Assembly (NCBI RefSeq): GCF_018310535.1
Contig: NZ_CP074102.1
Location: forward strand, 7,874,001 to 7,938,000
Source: Streptomyces mirabilis
GTDB taxonomy: Bacteria > Actinomycetota > Actinomycetes > Streptomycetales > Streptomycetaceae
Reading direction: 5' to 3'
Length of the DNA: 64,000 nucleotides
The position numbers and the translations under genes were made by a program. Numbering within the stretch: the first letter of the stretch is position 1; each line of letters starts with the position of its first letter. Below the pieces are notes generated by a model that saw only the letters and a program-made list of their open reading frames with translations, ran no database searches and was not told where the DNA came from. Of the stretch, positions 18,093 through 25,637 are shown piece by piece.

Positions 18093-18389
18093 ATGATCAT
18101 TTTTGGCACCAGGGGATACCTGTACCAGCTCGCGATACTGACGCTGGTGTGTGGCCACTGCGGCAACCCCTCCGCGCACACGCTCCGGAAGCGTGTCACG
18201 AAGTTCACGCTGTTCTTCGTGCCGCTGTTCCCGATCTCGTCGAAGTACGCGACGCAGTGCACTTTCTGCGGCGCGGAGCAGAAGGCGACCAAGGAGCAGG
18301 CGGAGCAGCTGCAGGCGCAGGCCGCGAGCGCCCACGCCGCCCAGCAGTACGGCCAGCCGCAGCAGCCCCAGCAGCCGTACCAGGCCTGA
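18093..18389 (+). CDS. Small zinc-ribbon protein
   Basis: A 98-residue protein. Two knuckles, CGHCG (C20, C23) and CTFCG (C56, C59), flank a hydrophobic stretch with TKFTLFFVPLFPISSKY, the pattern of the bacterial zinc-ribbon family that sits at the membrane face. The C terminus is Gln/Ala/Pro-rich (QPQQPQQP) and probably disordered. The start is the ATG at 18093 with GGGAGGGA upstream. The function is unknown. Its neighbours (ung and NAD kinase) give no strong clue. Confidence 0.82.
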   Translation: MIIFGTRGYLYQLAILTLVCGHCGNPSAHTLRKRVTKFTLFFVPLFPISSKYATQCTFCGAEQKATKEQAEQLQAQAASAHAAQQYGQPQQPQQPYQA

Positions 18390-18576
18390 GCCGGGGGCGG
18401 GGACCGGCGCGGCGGTACGTCGACGGCGCCGCGCTCCCCGCGGACGGTGCCGGTCCGCCGCCGACCCTTCCGTATGAGTCGTCCAGGCTGTATTCCGTGC
18501 CGTATCGGTCGGAAATTGCCCTCGCGGGACAATGATGAACTACTTGGACATGGCGTCTCGACGGAAGGGAACCCTC

Positions 18577-19482
18577 ATGGGTCTGATCGGATCGATCGGC
18601 CTGATCCTGCATCCCCGGCGCAATCCGGGACCGGTCATCGAGTCGGTCGTGCAGTGGGCCCGCAAGAACGAGGCCGAGGTGCTGGGGCTGCCGGACGAGG
18701 TGGGCCGTATCGACTGCAGCGCCGTGGCCGTACTGGCTCAGGACCTCGTCGCCCGGGCCGATCTGATCGTCAGTCTCGGCGGGGACGGGACCATGCTCCG
18801 TTCCATGAGGCTGCTGTCCGGAAGCGCCACTCCGGTGCTCGGCGTCAACCTGGGCCGGCTGGGCTTCCTCGCGGAGATCGATGTCGACGAGCTCCAGCCG
18901 GCGCTGGACCGGATCGACAGCGGTCAGTTCACCACCGAGGCCCGGATGGCCGTACGAACGCGCCTCCCGGACGGGCGCGAGGTCCGTGCGTTCAACGACA
19001 TCGCCCTCGTACGGGTACCCGGCAGCGGCATGGCCGCCATCGCGATCCGGCTCCAGGGCGAGGAGTTCATCCGCTACGCCGCCGACGCCGTCGTCGTCTC
19101 CACGTCGACCGGATCGACGGCGTACAGCTTCGCCGCGGGCGGCCCGATCCTCTCCCCCCGGGTCGAAGCCATCCTGGTCGTTCCCGCCAGCGCGCACTCG
19201 TCGTTCGACCGGGCGCTCGCCCTGCCCGCGGACGAGGACGTCACGCTCGAACTGCTCCCCACGACCGGACGATTGGCGGTCGAGGTCGACGGCGAGGTGC
19301 TCGGCTATCTCGACGCGGGCGATTGGATCACCGTGACGGCGTGCCCCGCGGCGGCTCATGTCGTGCGCCTGGGCGGTACGACGTTCTACCAGCGAGCACG
19401 CAGAAAACTCGGCATCAAAGGAAGTATCGAAGCGGGCGGGCGAACCTCCCAGGACTCCGCCGACCCCTCGACGGGGCCCTGA
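18577..19482 (+). CDS. nadK: NAD kinase (probable second copy)
   Basis: Phosphorylates NAD+ to NADP+. It has 301 residues with the GGDGTMLR motif (68-75), the NLGRLGFLAEI segment, AFNDIALVR in the position of the conserved NE/D motif, and STSTGSTAYSFAAGGPIL, the glycine-rich donor region. The start is the ATG at 18577, behind GGAAGGGA; earlier ATGs at 18532 and 18535 lack family likeness. Streptomyces carry a housekeeping NAD kinase in another context, as I recall, so this is probably a paralogue. The Mca-type gene follows 95 bp downstream. Confidence 0.92.
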   Translation: MGLIGSIGLILHPRRNPGPVIESVVQWARKNEAEVLGLPDEVGRIDCSAVAVLAQDLVARADLIVSLGGDGTMLRSMRLLSGSATPVLGVNLGRLGFLAEIDVDELQPALDRIDSGQFTTEARMAVRTRLPDGREVRAFNDIALVRVPGSGMAAIAIRLQGEEFIRYAADAVVVSTSTGSTAYSFAAGGPILSPRVEAILVVPASAHSSFDRALALPADEDVTLELLPTTGRLAVEVDGEVLGYLDAGDWITVTACPAAAHVVRLGGTTFYQRARRKLGIKGSIEAGGRTSQDSADPSTGP

Positions 19483-19577
19483 CCCGCGGGCCGAGGGACG
19501 CGTCTTGAGCGGCACAGCGGCCGACCCGGGGGAGGCGGCCTTGGGTGGGGTGGGCCGCCGACGGAAGGGTCTATGTC

Positions 19578-20471
19578 ATGACCGCACCGAAGACCCGTCG
19601 GCCTACCCTGATGGTCGTCCACGCGCATCCGGACGACGAGGCCAGTCAGACGGGCGGCACGCTCGCCCGATACGCGGCCGCCGGGGTTCGCACGGTTGTC
19701 GTCACCTGCACCGACGGTGCGCAGGGCGACGGAGCCGACAGCAGCAAGCCCGGCGACCGCGACCACGAACCGGCGCAGGTCGCCGCACGGCGCTCCCGCG
19801 AGCTCGCCGAGTCGGGGGCCGCGCTCGGCATCAGTGACCTGGTCCGGCTGGACCACCCCGACTCCGGCGTGCCCGACTCGGCGGACGACATCGATCCTCA
19901 CGCGTTCAGCAGGATGGAGGGCGAACCGGTCGTCCGGCGGCTCGAGGCGCTGATGCGGGAGTACCGGCCGGATGTGATCGTGACGTATCCGCCCAACGGG
20001 TTCTCGAACCATCCCGATCATGTCCGTACGCACGAGCTGACCGTCGCCGCCTTCGAGCGGATCAAGCGGTCCGGCGGACTTCACCCTCACAACGATCACA
20101 GCGATCAGAACGAGGAGGGCGGCCCGCACCCGCGGAGCCTGCCGAAGCTGTACTACATCGCCGTGTCGCTCTCGAGCCTGAAAGCGGTCCGGGCGCTGGC
20201 GGAGGCCGCCCTGGGACCCGACGCCTGGATCACCCCGCTCTACGTCGCCGTCGACACCGTGACCGCGGCCGTGGATGTCTCCGAATTCTGGCCGCACAAG
20301 CTGCGGGCCCTGGCGGCCCACGCCAGCCAGGCGGACGCCGCGGCCCTGCTGAGGCTCTTCAGCGTGCCCGGGGACGAGGGCCGGGTCGAGGAGTACCTGC
20401 GGGCCCACCCGCCGTGGACCGGCGGCACACGGGAGAGCGATCTGTTCGAGGGCGCCCGCGAGACGCCCTGA
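19578..20471 (+). CDS. PIG-L-family deacetylase/amidase (Mca/MshB-like)
   Basis: A zinc-dependent N-deacetylase or amidase of the family that makes mycothiol (MshB) or cleaves mycothiol conjugates (Mca). It has 297 residues, with the zinc motif VHAHPDDEASQTGG (about 13-26) and the second-site motif SNHPDHVRTHELTVAAF. The segment FSRMEGEPVVRRLEALMREYRPDVIVTY is also typical. The length fits Mca. The start is the ATG at 19578. The tail at 20460-20495 carries a loose CGCCCTGA duplication, once at the stop and once 20 bp later. Exact substrate not assigned. Confidence 0.87.
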   Translation: MTAPKTRRPTLMVVHAHPDDEASQTGGTLARYAAAGVRTVVVTCTDGAQGDGADSSKPGDRDHEPAQVAARRSRELAESGAALGISDLVRLDHPDSGVPDSADDIDPHAFSRMEGEPVVRRLEALMREYRPDVIVTYPPNGFSNHPDHVRTHELTVAAFERIKRSGGLHPHNDHSDQNEEGGPHPRSLPKLYYIAVSLSSLKAVRALAEAALGPDAWITPLYVAVDTVTAAVDVSEFWPHKLRALAAHASQADAAALLRLFSVPGDEGRVEEYLRAHPPWTGGTRESDLFEGARETP

Positions 20472-20498
20472 ACCGTACGGCCTCGCCCTGACCGGGGC

Positions 20499-22397
20499 TC
20501 AGTCCTGCCGTCCGACCCCTTGAAGCGCCGCCCGTTGCCGCGCGGCACGCACCGCCGCCGACAGCGAGGCGATGTCGTACGCGCCGTGGTGGCGGCGGCC
20601 GTTGACGAAGAACGTCGGGGTGCCCGAGACACCGCTGAGGTCGGCGGACTCCACGTCCGCCGCGACCCGGGCCGTTCCCGTACCTTCGCGGAGATCCTTG
20701 CGGAAGCGTTCGGTGTCGAGGCCGATCTCCTCGGCGTAGCGGAGCAGGTCCTTCGGCCGCAGGTCACCCTGGTGCTGCATCAGCAGATCGTGCATCTTCC
20801 AGTACCCGCCCTGGTGGGCCGCGGCCTCGGCGGCCTCCGCGGCGAGCTGGGCGTTCGGATGGACGTCGGTCAGCGGCAGGTGCCGCCACACGTAGCGCAC
20901 GTCGCCGAAGTCGGCGAGCAGCTCACGCACCACGGGCTCGGCCAGGCCGCAGTACGAGCACTCGAAGTCCCCGTACTCGACGAGCGTCACGGGCGCCTCC
21001 AGCGGGCCGCGTACGTGGTCGCGGTCCACGTCCACCGGGTCGCTGAGGTCGACGATGGTGGTGCCCGTGCCGAGCAGGGCCCGGATACGGGAACGCTTGG
21101 GAAGGGCGCCGATCACCGAGGTGACCAGCCAGGTGAGGACGAACGAGCAGACCACGGCGGCGAGGATGCCGATCTTCGCCTCCGCCAGCCGGGCCCCGTC
21201 GAAAGCGAGCGTCGCGATCAGCAGGGACACGGTGAACCCCACCCCCGCCAGGGTGCCGCCCGCGGTGATCGCGCCCCAGCCGACCGGCGGGTGCAGACGC
21301 CCACGGCTGGCGCGTGTGGTGAGCCAGGTGGCGCCGACGATGCCGAGCGGCTTGCCGAGCACGTAGCCGAGGAGGATGCCGAGGGCGATCGGCGAGGCGA
21401 AGGCATGGGCGAACTGGCTGCCGCTGACGGTGATGCCGGCGTTGGCGAGGGCGAACAGCGGCACGATCACATAGCTCGTCCAGGGGTGGAACATCCGCGT
21501 GAGCCGGTCGTTGGGCGAGAGCGTCGAGGCGATTCCGCGCCGTACGGAGCGCTCCAGTTCCGGGGTCGGCTGCTCGCGGAAGCGCCGGAACAGACGGCTG
21601 GCTCGTTCCAGGTCGACGCGCTCGGCCGGGTAGGCGTAGGTGAGCAGGCCCATCGCGAGCCCGGTCACGACCGGGTCCACCCCCGACTTGAGCAGCGCGA
21701 CCCACACCGCCGCGCCCAGCACCGCGTACAGGGCGGGAAGCCGCATTCCGAGTGTGCGCCGCACCAGAACGACGGCCGCGAAGAGGCCGAGCGACGTCAG
21801 CAGCGCGGGCAGGGCCAGGGGGCCGCTGTAGGCGACGGCGATCACGGCCAGCGCCAGGAAGTCGTCCACGACGGAGATGGTGAGGATGAAGACCCGGAGA
21901 CTGTCGGGCAGCCGTGCCCCGAAGAGAGCGAGCATGCCCAGGGCGAAGGCCGTGTCCGTCGACATGGCGGCGCCCCAGCCGTGCAGGGAGCCATGGCCCG
22001 CGTTGAGGGCCAGGTAGATCGCGATCGGCACGACCATGCCGCTGAGCCCGGCGAGCAGCGGCAGCGTCACTCTCCTGCGTTCCCGCAGCTCGCCCAGGTC
22101 GAACTCCCGGCGCGCCTCGAGTCCCACGACGAAGAAGAACAACGTCATCAGACCGCTGTTCACCCACTCCCGCAGGTCCAGGGAGACTTCGCCCGCCCCG
22201 AGGCGGACCGACAGCGCGGTGCGCCAGAAGTCCTCGTACGTGCCCGGCCCCATGTTGGCCCAGACGAGGGCCGCGAGCGTGGCGGCCAGCAGGACCGCGG
22301 CACTGCCGGTCTCGGTCTGCAGGAAGGAGCGCAGCGGACTGCGCGTGTCCTTGCCGCACACGGTCTGCCCCGACAGGGGCGAGGTCTCAGCTGGCAC
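20499..22397 (-). CDS. nhaA: NhaA-type Na+/H+ antiporter fused to a DsbA-like thioredoxin domain
   Basis: One protein of 632 residues. The N-terminal two-thirds is an NhaA antiporter with [21 protein letters not shown], the [16 protein letters not shown] helix, and [16 protein letters not shown], which holds the paired aspartates that bind Na+. The C-terminal part (about 430-632) is a DsbA-like thioredoxin fold with active site CSYC in [16 protein letters not shown] and the cis-proline segment [13 protein letters not shown]. The fusion has been seen in other actinobacteria. The preferred start is the GTG at 22397 with CAGGGGGTGACT before it; the GTG at 22436 is the alternative and adds 13 residues. 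It converges with the Mca-like gene. Confidence 0.92.
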   Translation of the reverse strand: MPAETSPLSGQTVCGKDTRSPLRSFLQTETGSAAVLLAATLAALVWANMGPGTYEDFWRTALSVRLGAGEVSLDLREWVNSGLMTLFFFVVGLEARREFDLGELRERRRVTLPLLAGLSGMVVPIAIYLALNAGHGSLHGWGAAMSTDTAFALGMLALFGARLPDSLRVFILTISVVDDFLALAVIAVAYSGPLALPALLTSLGLFAAVVLVRRTLGMRLPALYAVLGAAVWVALLKSGVDPVVTGLAMGLLTYAYPAERVDLERASRLFRRFREQPTPELERSVRRGIASTLSPNDRLTRMFHPWTSYVIVPLFALANAGITVSGSQFAHAFASPIALGILLGYVLGKPLGIVGATWLTTRASRGRLHPPVGWGAITAGGTLAGVGFTVSLLIATLAFDGARLAEAKIGILAAVVCSFVLTWLVTSVIGALPKRSRIRALLGTGTTIVDLSDPVDVDRDHVRGPLEAPVTLVEYGDFECSYCGLAEPVVRELLADFGDVRYVWRHLPLTDVHPNAQLAAEAAEAAAHQGGYWKMHDLLMQHQGDLRPKDLLRYAEEIGLDTERFRKDLREGTGTARVAADVESADLSGVSGTPTFFVNGRRHHGAYDIASLSAAVRAARQRAALQGVGRQD

Positions 22398-22449
22398 AGT
22401 CACCCCCTGATTCTCGCCCGGCGCGTGGTCCGGCACGCGGCGAAACGAT

Positions 22450-22525
22450 GCCGGGGAAGGAGATCGGCTCAGGTGCCGGGGAAGGGGATCCGCTCAGGTG
22501 CCGGGGCAGCGGAACCACTCAGTGG
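22450..22525 (-). repeat. Three 25-bp tandem units carrying the hydrolase stop codon
   Basis: Units at 22450-22474, 22475-22499 and 22500-22524 each begin GCCGGGG and contain TCA (TGA on the minus strand) at 22469, 22494 and 22519. The first two units match at 23 of 25 positions, and the third matches the second at 19 of 25. Because 25 is not a multiple of three, the TGA falls in all three frames. The unit at 22519 is the gene's own stop. Confidence 0.8.
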
Positions 22526-23406
22526 TCGGCGAGGAGGTCCCGGATGGCCTTGACGACATCGGCGGGGGCCTCCTCGGCCATGAAGTGACCGCAGGAGACG
22601 GTCGTGTGCCGCAGGTCGGGTGCCCAGGCGCGCCACCGCGCGGCGGCGTCGAAGCCGAGAGCCGCGCCCCAGTCCTGCTGGAGAACGGCCACGGGCATCC
22701 GCAGCCGGTTCCCGGCGGCGCGGTCGGCCCGGTCGTGCTCGACGTCGATGCCGGCCGAGGCACGGTAGTCCGCGACGATGGAAGGGACCGCCGCGCGGGA
22801 GGCCGCCAGGTAGGCGGCACGGATCTCGTCCGGGATCGCCCTCGGGTCCTGCGTCCAGATGTCGAGGAAATGACCGAAGAAGACGTCCGCGGCGGCGTGG
22901 ATCATCCGCTCGGGCAGGCCCGGCGGCTGGGCCATCAGGTAGAGGTGGAAGCCGACGGCCGCGCCGGTGCCGTGCATCACGTCCCACATGTCCAGCGTGG
23001 GCAGCACGTCGAGCGAGGCGAGATGGGTGATCGCCTCGGGGTGGTCGAGGCCGGCGCGGATGGCGACCAGCGCGCCCCGGTCGTGTCCCGCCAGCGCGAA
23101 ATGCTCGTGGCCCAGAGCGCGGGCGAGCGAGACGACGTCGTCGGCCATGGTGCGCTTGGCGTACGCGTTCCCGTCGGCGCTGGTGTCGACGGGCTTGTCG
23201 CTGGCACCGTAGCCCCGAAGGTCGGGACAGATGACGGTGTGGTCGGCCGCGAGGTCGGCGGCCACGTGCCGCCACATCAGGTGGGTCTGCGGGAAACCGT
23301 GCAGCAGCACGATCGGGCTGCCGGATCCGGCGACGGCGACGCTGAGCGCGACATGGTCGGCGACGGGGACGCGCCGGTAGTCGAAGCCGGGGATGGTCGG
23401 TGCCAT
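22519..23406 (-). CDS. Alpha/beta hydrolase (haloacid dehalogenase/epoxide hydrolase type)
   Basis: A 295-residue hydrolase with an aspartate nucleophile: GHDRGA, D109. The oxyanion segment is LLHGFPQTHLMWR (34-46), DLRGYGASDKP is at 62-72, and the catalytic histidine is in SCGHFMAEEAP near the end. The cap segment FHLYLMAQPPGLPERMI resembles fluoroacetate dehalogenases, where HWxFLAQP supplies halide-binding His and Trp. Here the Trp position is Leu, so fluoride release is doubtful. Substrate unknown. It is divergent from a BTAD regulator, with four 11-bp direct repeats between them, and is probably its target. Confidence 0.88.
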   Translation of the reverse strand: MAPTIPGFDYRRVPVADHVALSVAVAGSGSPIVLLHGFPQTHLMWRHVAADLAADHTVICPDLRGYGASDKPVDTSADGNAYAKRTMADDVVSLARALGHEHFALAGHDRGALVAIRAGLDHPEAITHLASLDVLPTLDMWDVMHGTGAAVGFHLYLMAQPPGLPERMIHAAADVFFGHFLDIWTQDPRAIPDEIRAAYLAASRAAVPSIVADYRASAGIDVEHDRADRAAGNRLRMPVAVLQQDWGAALGFDAAARWRAWAPDLRHTTVSCGHFMAEEAPADVVKAIRDLLADH

Positions 23407-23469
23407 GGTTCGCCCTTTCTGGAAGGCGGAAGCGGAAGGTGAGGGGTACGACGAGCCTGCCGGGCGCGA

Positions 23470-23513
23470 ATCAGCAGGTGATCAGCAGATGATCGGCAGG
23501 CGATCGGCAAGCG
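23470..23513 (+). promoter_or_regulatory. Four 11-bp direct repeats, probable SARP/BTAD binding site
   Basis: ATCAGCAGGTG, ATCAGCAGATG, ATCGGCAGGCG and ATCGGCAAGCG follow one another at 23470, 23481, 23492 and 23503. The heptamer ATCRGCA recurs exactly every 11 bp, the spacing used by OmpR-like SARP regulators. The array lies between the hydrolase start (23406) and the BTAD regulator start (23583). Confidence 0.7.
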
Positions 23514-23582
23514 GTCCGCACGTCGTTGGCGCAGTACCGTGGCGAGGGCGTCGGGAGAAGCGAGCCGGGAGAGGTGAGAAGG

Positions 23583-25637
23583 GTGGGGGTCGCGTTCGGT
23601 GTGCTCGGACCGACCGTGGCCGAGAGCGACGGCCGCGCGCTCGCGCTGAAGGGACCCAGGCACCGGGCCGTGCTGGCGCGGCTGGTGGTGGCCCGCCGAC
23701 GGGTCGTCCCTGTCACCCACCTGGTCGACGACCTGTGGACGGATCCCCCGCCCGGCGCCGTGGGTGCCGTACAGACCTTTGTCGCCGCGCTGCGACGCGT
23801 CCTGGAGCCGGACCGTCCGCCCCGGACCCCCGCCCGTCTGCTGGTCACGGACGGCCCCGGGTACGCGCTGCGCCCGGAGCGGGACGCCGTGGACGCCTGG
23901 CGCTTCGAGACAGCCGTCGGCGGCGCCGCGCGGCTGCCGGCCACGGAGGCGCTGCCGCGACTGGAGGAGGCGCTGTCACTGTGGCGCGGGCCCGCCTACG
24001 CCGAGTTCGAGGAGGAGGACTGGGCCAGGGGCGAGCGCTCCCGCCTCGCCGAGCTGCGGCTCCAGGCGGTGGAGCAGCGGGCCCGGACGCAGTTGGCCCT
24101 CGGCCTGGCCGCCGAGGTGGTACCCGACCTGGACGTACATCTCGCCGCTCACCCCTGGCGCGAGGACGCCTGGCGGCTGCTGGCGCTGGCGCTGTACCGG
24201 CAGGACCGTCAGGGGGATGCGCTGGGTGTGCTGCGCAGAGCCCGGGCGGTCCTGGCCGACCAGCTGGGGGTGGACCCCGGGCCCCGGCTGCGCCGTCTGG
24301 AGGCGGACATCCTCGCCCAGGAACCCGGGCTCGATCCTCCGGCCGGGCCGACGGCGACCGCGGCCCGGCTGTGGACACGGACGGCGGCGGCCTACGACCG
24401 GACGGTCGCCGCCGGTGCCCGGGCCCGTTTGGAGACGACGGTGAGCCTGATCCGCAACCTCGCGGTCACCGGGGGCGGTGGACTCGCGGCCGCCGGGCAG
24501 CACCGCATGGAGGCCATCGCGGCGGCGGAGGAGTTCGGCGACCCGGACCTGACCGCCCGGGTGATCGGCGCCTACGACGTCCCCGCGATCTGGACCCGCA
24601 GCGACGATCCGGAGCTGGCCCGACGGATCGTCGAGGCCGCCGAGCGCGCCCTCACCGCCTTGGCGGGCGACGCGCACGAGGCCTCGCGGTGCCGCCTGCT
24701 GGCCACGATCGCCCTGGAGACGCGCGGCAGCCGAGCGCCACGCGGCCCGCAGGCCGCCCGCGAGGCGGAGGAGATCGCCCGTCGTCTCGACGATCCCGCG
24801 CTGCTGGCGTTCGCGCTGAACGGGGCATTCATGCAGTCCTTCACCCGCGCCGGCCTGGCCCCACGGCGTGACGAGATCGGCGCGGAGCTGGTCGAACTGG
24901 CCGCCCGGCACGGCCTGGTGACCTATGAGGTACTCGGTCACCTCATCCGGCTCCAGGCACGCGGCGCGCTCGCCGACTTCGCCGCGGCCGACCGCCATGC
25001 CGCCGCCGTGGACCGGCTGGCAGAGCGCCACGAGCTGCCGCTCGCGGGCGTCTTCACCCAGTGGTACCGGGCATTGCGGCTGGCCGCGTCCGGGCAACCG
25101 GCGGGGGCCGAGAGCGCCTACCGGGATGCCGCCGCACGGCTGGACGGCGCCGGGATGCCGGGCCTGGGGCGTGGGCTTCTCCCGCTCGCCCTGTTGTGCC
25201 TGCGGGTGGAGCACAGGAGGACGTGGTCCGACATCGGTCCAGGGTCTACCGGTCCGGGGTCTACGGGTCCGGGGTCTACCGGTCCAGGGCCGGTCGAGAT
25301 CGACCTGGGGGCGGACTGGGGCCCGTACCGCCCTTGGGCCGCACCCTTCGCCTTGCTGGCGTCCGGTCGCCGAGCCGAGGCACGGGCGGCACTGCGCGCG
25401 CTCCCGGAGCCGCCGCGCGACCTGATGTACGAGGCGTGCTGCTGCCTGGAGGCCGTGGTCGCGCTGGAGGTCGGCGACCGGGACGTGCTGGAGCGGGCCC
25501 GTACCCGCCTGCTGCCGGCCGCCGAGGAGCTCGCGGGCGCGGGCAGCGGCCTGATCACCCTGGGCCCCGTCGAGGACCACCTCGCTGACATCACCACCGC
25601 GCTGCGGGCACCTACGAGTCCAGTTCCGCCCAGATGA
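23583..25637 (+). CDS. AfsR/SARP-type regulator (BTAD domain) with long C-terminal helical region
   Basis: A 684-residue regulator. The N-terminal OmpR-like DNA-binding domain (1-95) starts GVAFGVLGPTVAESDG and holds LKGPRHRAVLARLVV and the VQTFVAALRRVLEP recognition region. The BTAD domain (about 100-245) ends LGVDPGPRLRRLEADIL. The remaining 430 residues are Ala/Arg-rich helices that look TPR-like, with no Walker motif, so the NB-ARC part of AfsR is absent. The start is the GTG at 23583 behind GAGGTGAGAA. Three and a half copies of a 15-bp unit (GPGST) insert near residue 555. It overlaps the convergent signalling gene by 26 bp. It probably controls the divergent hydrolase. Confidence 0.88.
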   Translation: MGVAFGVLGPTVAESDGRALALKGPRHRAVLARLVVARRRVVPVTHLVDDLWTDPPPGAVGAVQTFVAALRRVLEPDRPPRTPARLLVTDGPGYALRPERDAVDAWRFETAVGGAARLPATEALPRLEEALSLWRGPAYAEFEEEDWARGERSRLAELRLQAVEQRARTQLALGLAAEVVPDLDVHLAAHPWREDAWRLLALALYRQDRQGDALGVLRRARAVLADQLGVDPGPRLRRLEADILAQEPGLDPPAGPTATAARLWTRTAAAYDRTVAAGARARLETTVSLIRNLAVTGGGGLAAAGQHRMEAIAAAEEFGDPDLTARVIGAYDVPAIWTRSDDPELARRIVEAAERALTALAGDAHEASRCRLLATIALETRGSRAPRGPQAAREAEEIARRLDDPALLAFALNGAFMQSFTRAGLAPRRDEIGAELVELAARHGLVTYEVLGHLIRLQARGALADFAAADRHAAAVDRLAERHELPLAGVFTQWYRALRLAASGQPAGAESAYRDAAARLDGAGMPGLGRGLLPLALLCLRVEHRRTWSDIGPGSTGPGSTGPGSTGPGPVEIDLGADWGPYRPWAAPFALLASGRRAEARAALRALPEPPRDLMYEACCCLEAVVALEVGDRDVLERARTRLLPAAEELAGAGSGLITLGPVEDHLADITTALRAPTSPVPPR
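25236..25289 (+). repeat. 15-bp coding tandem repeat (GPGST)
   Basis: Three full copies of GGTCCGGGGTCTACC-like units (25236, 25251 and 25266) and a partial fourth at 25281 encode GPGSTGPGST inside the BTAD regulator. It is in frame, so probably a flexible loop that can vary in length. Confidence 0.85.

Noticed and set aside
22519..23406. Fluoroacetate dehalogenase
   Set aside because: The nucleophile motif fits, but the halide-binding tryptophan of the cap motif is replaced by leucine, so a specific dehalogenase call is not supported.
23583..25637. Pathway regulator of an antibiotic cluster
   Set aside because: No polyketide, peptide or terpene biosynthesis genes lie within reach; only a single hydrolase is adjacent.
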